A stretch of DNA of 64,000 bases from assembly GCF_000812465.1 (NCBI RefSeq), contig NZ_JWMA01000081.1, positions 45,142 through 109,141 of the forward strand, in the 5' to 3' direction. The DNA comes from Cupriavidus sp. IDO. Its GTDB lineage: Bacteria > Pseudomonadota > Gammaproteobacteria > Burkholderiales > Burkholderiaceae. This document shows, in pieces, positions 59,964 to 64,000 of this stretch (its first letter is position 1; each line of letters opens with the position of its first letter). Under the pieces are notes generated by a model. The model worked only from the letters and a program-made list of their open reading frames with translations. It was not told where the DNA came from and did not search any database. The translations under genes were made by a program, and so were the position numbers.

Positions 59964-61040
59964 ATGCCTTATAAAGCCGCACTAGCTCTTGCCGCACTGA
60001 TACCGTTTACATCCCCGTTTGCGAACGCGCAGGTTCGTGGGGCAGGTTCAACCGCCGCAGCCCCTGTCTACCAGATTTGGGCCGACTCCTACAAAGCGTC
60101 CACAGGCATAAATATCGCGTACGAAGCCGTGGGCTCGAGTGAGGGCATGACGCGCCTACGCGAGGGAGGCATCGATTTTGGGGCGTCGGATGTGCCACTG
60201 TCTGCGCCGGAAGCTAAGCGTGTCCATCTGGTGCTGGTGCCAACCGCGGTTACCGCAGCCGTCCCCGTGGTCAATCTTCCTTCTGTTGCCCAAGGCCAAT
60301 TGCGGCTTACCGGCGATGTGCTGGCCAAGATATTCCTTGGAAAACTTGACGCGTGGGATGCAGCTGAAATTCAAGCGCTCAATCCTGGCATCTTGCTTCC
60401 AAAGCTAAGGATTCGACCAGTCGTACGCGCTGACGGTTCAGGGACGACCTTTCACTTCACGGATTATCTGAGCAATGTCAGCGACGATTGGAAGACTACC
60501 TTCGGCACGAAGGCTTCCCTCTCCTGGCCGGCCGGTTTTCTGCCTGCAAAAGGAAGCAGCGAGGTTGTCCGAGTGGTCCGAAGCACCCCAGGAACCATCG
60601 CTTACATCGACTACAACTACGTGCTCGACGCCGGGCTAAGCCCCGTTCAGTTACGCAACGCTGCAGGGAGTTTCGTTACCGCTCAGGTCAGCAGCTTTCG
60701 CGAAGCCGTGCTGAATAGCGACTGGAATAGAAAGGGCGATTTTTCCGGTAGCCTCGTCAATCGCCCGGGCCGAGACACATGGCCCATTACGATGGGCACG
60801 TTCATCGCCGTGCCGGAAATCAGTAAATCCGCAAAGCAAACGCTAGCTGCGCTTCGCTTTGTCACATGGGGATACTTGCACGGAGACGACTTGGCCCGAC
60901 GGGCGAAGTTCGTCCCCCTGCCGGAACGCGTTCAGGCAAATGCTTATCGCGAACTCGCGCGGGTCACTGATGAGTCCGGTGCCATGATTGGTTTGCAAAG
61001 CATGGCGAGCACGCCCGACCCCAAGCGAAAGACGCCTTGA
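59964..61040 (+). CDS. PstS-like phosphate-type binding protein
   Basis: A 358-residue secreted binding protein. MPYKAALALAALIPFTSPFANAQ is a signal peptide; the ATG at 59964 was chosen because longer readings spoil it. VRGAGSTAAAPVYQIWADSYK, YEAVGSSEGMTRLREGGIDFGASDVPLS, RADGSGTTFHFTDYLS and STPGTIAYIDYNYVL are PstS family blocks, including the residues that contact phosphate. No pstC, pstA or pstB is adjacent. It may feed a distant Pst transporter or be a stand-alone phosphate or oxyanion scavenger. Base composition is lower in GC than the left half of the window. Confidence 0.9.
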   Translation: MPYKAALALAALIPFTSPFANAQVRGAGSTAAAPVYQIWADSYKASTGINIAYEAVGSSEGMTRLREGGIDFGASDVPLSAPEAKRVHLVLVPTAVTAAVPVVNLPSVAQGQLRLTGDVLAKIFLGKLDAWDAAEIQALNPGILLPKLRIRPVVRADGSGTTFHFTDYLSNVSDDWKTTFGTKASLSWPAGFLPAKGSSEVVRVVRSTPGTIAYIDYNYVLDAGLSPVQLRNAAGSFVTAQVSSFREAVLNSDWNRKGDFSGSLVNRPGRDTWPITMGTFIAVPEISKSAKQTLAALRFVTWGYLHGDDLARRAKFVPLPERVQANAYRELARVTDESGAMIGLQSMASTPDPKRKTP

Positions 61041-61362
61041 ATTTGCCAAGTCCCCAGCGCACGAAACTTTCATGACAATCCGCGCTTGGCTTCGCAACGA
61101 GGGTTGGTGAATTGCGGCCTTCAAGGCTCGCCGGCGCAACTTGTCGAACTGTGTGCTCGGCTAAGCGACGGCATGCCGGCAGCCCTCGTGAAGCGAATTC
61201 AGGTCACAGATGTACAACCACCGTTTGCACGCTTCCACAGCTTCGCGTGCTTGCCTACTTTGTGAGGCATGGCAATGCGCTGCCGCTTGCGACGCACGCA
61301 CGCACGCACGCACGGACACGAATGCGCTACCCTAGGTTGGTTGACCAGCGAACTGAGTGAAA
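61041..61362. other. Intergenic region with (ACGC)n tract
   Basis: 322 bases. At 61292-61314 the unit ACGC/GCAC is repeated about five times. One short rightward frame (61109-61264) exists but lacks a ribosome site. Confidence 0.45.
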
Positions 61363-62007
61363 ATGTTTGTCGAGCACGCTATCCATCTCCTGCACGAAGC
61401 CGCTTACGGCACGCTTGCTACCCACTCAGCTATCCTGCCTGGTTACCCGTACGCGACGGTGGTGCCATATGTCCCCGACGAAACCCAGCGTCCAGTGGTC
61501 TGTCTCAGTGCCTTGGCCGAGCACACTAAGAATTTACTTGCAGATTCGAGAGTGAGCTTGTCAGTGCTGCAACCCGAAGCCACCGACATTCAGACGGCAC
61601 ACCGGCTGACGGTTGTCGGCGAAGCCGAGCGGTTCGAACCAAGTCCTGCGTTTCTTGCTCGTTACCTGCGCTATGAACCGGGGGCGGAGCAGCTGTTGGC
61701 GCTGGACTTCATGTTCTTCCGATTGGGCACGAGGAAAATCAGATTCATCGAAGGCCTCGGACAGATGGGATGGCTGGATAAAGCTGACCTCGATGCCGTG
61801 GGCCAATTGTCCGGAGAGACTGAGACCACTCTTGTCCGCGAGGTCTCGCGCGTTGTGCCAGCCGGGGTTCGCGTACTCGGCATCGATTGCTATGGCGTCG
61901 ACTACGCAGCCGGCGCGCTTCGGAAGAGGTTCCGCTTCCCGAGTCAGCCGCTGCTACCAGAGACAATCCTGGACGCAGCGTTAAACGCTGCACCGGGCCT
62001 TAGTTGA
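61363..62007 (+). CDS. Pyridoxamine 5'-phosphate oxidase-fold (HugZ-like) protein
   Basis: A 214-residue split-barrel protein. HLLHEAAYGTLATHSAILPGYPYATVVPYVPD near 10-40 and LSALAEHTKNLLADSRVSLSVLQPE are the typical FMN-binding strands of this fold; RLTVVGEAERF follows, and a C-terminal alpha/beta extension (LVREVSRVVPAGVRVLGIDCYGVDYA) is as in HugZ/DUF2470-type proteins, where it can bind heme. A role as flavin or heme oxidoreductase is possible; no substrate is apparent. A GTG two codons earlier (61357) could also start. Confidence 0.82.
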   Translation: MFVEHAIHLLHEAAYGTLATHSAILPGYPYATVVPYVPDETQRPVVCLSALAEHTKNLLADSRVSLSVLQPEATDIQTAHRLTVVGEAERFEPSPAFLARYLRYEPGAEQLLALDFMFFRLGTRKIRFIEGLGQMGWLDKADLDAVGQLSGETETTLVREVSRVVPAGVRVLGIDCYGVDYAAGALRKRFRFPSQPLLPETILDAALNAAPGLS

Positions 62008-62229
62008 CGGCATGATTTTGTTGACTATGTCTTAGCGGACCTATGCTTTGCGTCCGCGGCAAACGCCGCGCCACTGCTTTGGCTTCCGGGGGCCCTTATC
62101 GACCCGGCGATTGAGTGATACGCTGCCGGCAACTCGTAGGCAGATCCGCCGAGCGGTACATGCAAGCAATGGATGCGTGTCGCCAAGGGATTCATGCAGG
62201 CGCGCAGCGTTTTTTGTTGTCCAGGACGA
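62008..62229 (-). pseudogene. Destroyed VapC/FitB-type toxin gene (start only)
   Basis: Overlapping the antitoxin stop as ATGA, a second frame begins at 62232 with ATG ATC GTC CTG GAC AAC, i.e. MIVLDN, the canonical PIN-domain opening (usually MIVLDTN). It then reads KKRCAPA and stops. No PIN-domain motifs follow. The toxin was apparently lost by deletion or insertion right after its first codons. Confidence 0.5.
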
Positions 62230-62475
62230 TCATTCAGGCAAATCCGCCGACCGCGGTCGCTCCACGCGCAAGGGCAGATCCAATCCCGGATCAACGAGCG
62301 TGGCAAATCGCTGATGTAGCCGGCTTCCCAGGCCGCCCGGGCCCGGTCGCTTGCTGAGCGCGCGCCGCAGAATCTCGCGCACCTCCTCCTCCATGGAGCA
62401 GCCGTGCTGAGCGGCTTCGATGCGCAGCCGTGCTTTCAGCTCCTGGTCAATGTTTCGAATGGCCAGCGCGGCCAT
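62230..62475 (-). CDS. FitA-like ribbon-helix-helix antitoxin, orphaned
   Basis: An 81-residue protein. MAALAIRNIDQELKARLRIEAAQHGCSMEEEVREILRRAL is a FitA/VapB ribbon-helix-helix DNA-binding domain, followed by a flexible tail (SRLHQRFATLVDP) that would wrap the toxin. In this family the toxin gene begins with an ATGA overlap, and that start codon is present, but the toxin is broken. The antitoxin alone could still act as a repressor or as anti-addiction against related toxins. Confidence 0.85.
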   Translation of the reverse strand: MAALAIRNIDQELKARLRIEAAQHGCSMEEEVREILRRALSKRPGPGGLGSRLHQRFATLVDPGLDLPLRVERPRSADLPE

Positions 62476-62702
62476 GATAGCTCTCCTGCTAGCACTGAAT
62501 GCAATGCCAGCATAATTCTAGCCCTCTCGTTATTTCGCGGGCACGGACCAAGGAAGCGGCGATCTAGGGGTGGCCATTGGCGCTGGTCGGGTCAGTCCGC
62601 CAGCGCCAACGTCAGCCGTTGCCTCTGCACCGGCACCATGTCCGCTTCGAACCATGGTAGTGCCTGCCCTCACAGACCGCCCTCACCCCCCACAGCGCGC
62701 CC
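62476..62702. other. Intergenic region, no gene
   Basis: Short region between the antitoxin start and the end of the diguanylate cyclase. Only short overlapping frames. Confidence 0.4.
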
Positions 62703-63758
62703 TCAGCGCGAATGCACCTTGAACGCCTCGCCCCGCAAGCCCGCCCGATCTACCGCGGCGATGCGGTTACGGCCATTGTCCTTGGCGTGGTAGAGCTGCG
62801 CGTCGGTCAGGTTGACAAACGCCGACACCTCCTCACGATCTGTCGGCACCATGGTGCCAACGCCAAAGCTCGCCGTCACGCACTGGTTGTACGGCGAACG
62901 CACGTGCGCGATGGACTGCGCGGCGATCAGCGCGCGGCAGCGCTCCGCAGTATGCACGGCGGTATCAGCGTCGGTATCCGGTAGCACCAAGACGAACTCC
63001 TCGCCGCCAAAGCGGGCCACGAATGCCTGCGGCCCGGCGCCTTCCTGCAGCAGGCTGGCGATGTGCTTCAGGCATGCGTCGCCCTGCAGGTGGCCGTAGT
63101 AGTCGTTGTAGGACTTGAAGAAGTCGATATCGGCCATTATCAGCGACAGCGGCTTGCCCGAGGCCTGGCCCGCCAGCCACTCGCGCTCCAGCACGCGGTC
63201 GAACATGCGGCGATTGCCCACGCCGGTCAGGCTGTCGCGGAATGACAGATCTTCCAGCTCCTTCTGCAGGCGCGCGAGTTCCTCCTCGGTGCGCTTGCGT
63301 TCACTGATGTCGAACATGAAGCCGATCAGCGAATCGACTTCACCGCGGTGGTTGCGCACCACATGCACCACGTCGCGCAACCAGACATAGTTGCCGTCAC
63401 GGGTCAGCGCTCGGTAGTCGGCCTCATGGTCGGTGCCGCTCTGCGACTGCGCCACACAAAATTCGACCACCGCGGCGCGGTCGTCGGGGTGCATGCGCTC
63501 GGCCCAGTCGTTGACCGTTTTCCAGGTCGACGGCGCCCAGCCCAGCAGCGCTTCGATTTGCGGGCCGATATAGACGAACTCCATCGTCGCCCAGTCGATC
63601 TTCCACGGGATGGCCTTGGTCGATTCCAGCAGCGTCCGGTAGACGGCGCCGTCGCCGTCGCCGAAGACGTGCTTGTTCGGGGCCAGGGTTTCCTCATGCC
63701 GCAGGAAAGCTGCCGGGAGGGTGATCTGTGACGTCTCTGCGCTGCTCATGTTGGCCAT
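62703..63758 (-). CDS. PAS-GGDEF diguanylate cyclase
   Basis: A 351-residue protein from ATG 63758 (MANMSSAETSQ); an earlier TTG at 63854 is less likely. Residues about 45-165 are a PAS/PAC domain (PWKIDWATMEFVYIGPQIEALLGW ... GNYVWLRDVVHVVRN ... GFMFDISERKRTEEEL), which links by a helix to a GGDEF domain (LSFRDSLTGVGNRRMFD, MADIDFFKSYNDYYGHLQGD, FVARFGGEEFVLVLPDTD). GGEEF is an active-type signature, so it should make c-di-GMP. The inhibitory RxxD motif five residues ahead is absent (PQAF). No transmembrane segment, so a cytosolic sensor. Confidence 0.93.
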   Translation of the reverse strand: MANMSSAETSQITLPAAFLRHEETLAPNKHVFGDGDGAVYRTLLESTKAIPWKIDWATMEFVYIGPQIEALLGWAPSTWKTVNDWAERMHPDDRAAVVEFCVAQSQSGTDHEADYRALTRDGNYVWLRDVVHVVRNHRGEVDSLIGFMFDISERKRTEEELARLQKELEDLSFRDSLTGVGNRRMFDRVLEREWLAGQASGKPLSLIMADIDFFKSYNDYYGHLQGDACLKHIASLLQEGAGPQAFVARFGGEEFVLVLPDTDADTAVHTAERCRALIAAQSIAHVRSPYNQCVTASFGVGTMVPTDREEVSAFVNLTDAQLYHAKDNGRNRIAAVDRAGLRGEAFKVHSR

Positions 63759-63905
63759 GGTCGCGATTGCCGGTTGGGAGCTTGGCAGAATATCGGCAGG
63801 ATAGGCCGGATTCTGAAGTACCGCCTCCGACCCAGCGTGTGTGTCCCTCGCCAATGATCGTCGCGCTAGGACCCCTGGAGTATCGGGGGAGGGAGTGGGT
63901 GCCTA

Positions 63906-64000
63906 GGGTCTGTTTACATTTGAATAAATGTGTTTACATCTTGTCTTTTGCGCGAGCGAGGCAAGATGGTCCGGACGCTGTTGAGCGACGAGGTATGGCA
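63906..64000 (+). mobile_element. Left end of an IS5-like insertion sequence, cut by the window
   Basis: Starts about 63906 with GGGTC-TGTTTACATT, and TGTTTACAT recurs 20 bases later (63911 and 63931), as in terminal repeats. A transposase-like start follows. Preceding CTA may be part of the target. The remainder is outside the window. Confidence 0.6.
63966..64000 (+). CDS. IS5-type transposase, first codons only
   Basis: ATG at 63966 reads MVRTLLSDEVW, the usual opening of IS5/IS427-group transposases (LLSDELW). Only 11 complete codons are visible. Confidence 0.6.
   Translation, partial: MVRTLLSDEVW

Noticed and set aside
61292..61314. Tandem ACGC repeats as a possible CRISPR or origin iteron
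   Set aside because: Simple 4-base tract without spacers, too short for iterons; probably replication slippage.
1..64000. tRNA, rRNA or CRISPR loci
   Set aside because: None seen on reading both strands by eye; a covariance-model scan would be decisive.

Overview
The window is high-GC DNA with Burkholderiales-type genes. Protein style, gene content and insertion-sequence remnants most resemble Cupriavidus/Ralstonia; this is inferred from family knowledge and no marker gene is present to prove it.

Region 1 (1-38.9 kb) is one large CoA-dependent catabolic cluster. It encodes three Rieske oxygenase alpha subunits with one shared [2Fe-2S] ferredoxin and one ferredoxin reductase, three AMP-forming acyl-CoA ligases, an ADP-forming CoA ligase, a family III CoA-transferase homologue, several enoyl-CoA hydratases, a thiolase-like/enoyl-CoA hydratase fusion, two adjacent acyl-CoA dehydrogenases, three short-chain dehydrogenases, a true thiolase and a DUF35/thiolase-like pair of the kind that forms retro-aldolases. 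It also holds an aldehyde dehydrogenase, a quinone-oxidoreductase-like enzyme, an EthD protein, a glutathione S-transferase, a bacteriohemerythrin, a DUF2889 protein and an envelope module (DUF1302, DUF1329, Ycf48-like propeller, MMPL/RND transporter). The logic is uptake or export of a hydrophobic compound, ring or methyl oxygenation, CoA activation and beta-oxidation-like or retro-aldol chain removal. The mix resembles steroid or terpenoid catabolic clusters, but the substrate cannot be read from the sequence.

The cluster is read from four promoter regions: divergent at 3.4-3.7 kb, 22.7-23.1 kb and 27.55-27.8 kb, and leftward from about 38.8 kb. Each carries at least one copy of the palindrome ATCGTC-N6-GACGAT, six in all, with a partly conserved spacer. 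This looks like the operator of one regulon. No regulator gene lies inside the cluster.

Region 2 (39-48.4 kb) is accessory DNA: a secreted protein, a small lipoprotein, decayed ISL3, IS110 and IS3 transposase fragments, and a small aromatic-type operon (MarR, MFS permease, FAD monooxygenase, DUF2783) with two near-identical operator-like palindromes between regulator and permease. A leftward M20 amidohydrolase and TRIC-type channel follow.

Region 3 (48.6-64 kb) is mixed: a patatin-like lipase, a tiny secreted protein of three 12-residue repeats, a PLP decarboxylase, an XRE regulator, a giant cyclase/ATPase/TPR protein, a photolyase, a tyrosine-recombinase remnant, UspA, an orphan PstS-like protein, a PNPOx-fold protein, a FitA-like antitoxin whose toxin is destroyed after its first codons, and a PAS-GGDEF diguanylate cyclase. 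The left end of an IS5-like element runs off the right edge. No tRNA, rRNA or CRISPR array was seen.
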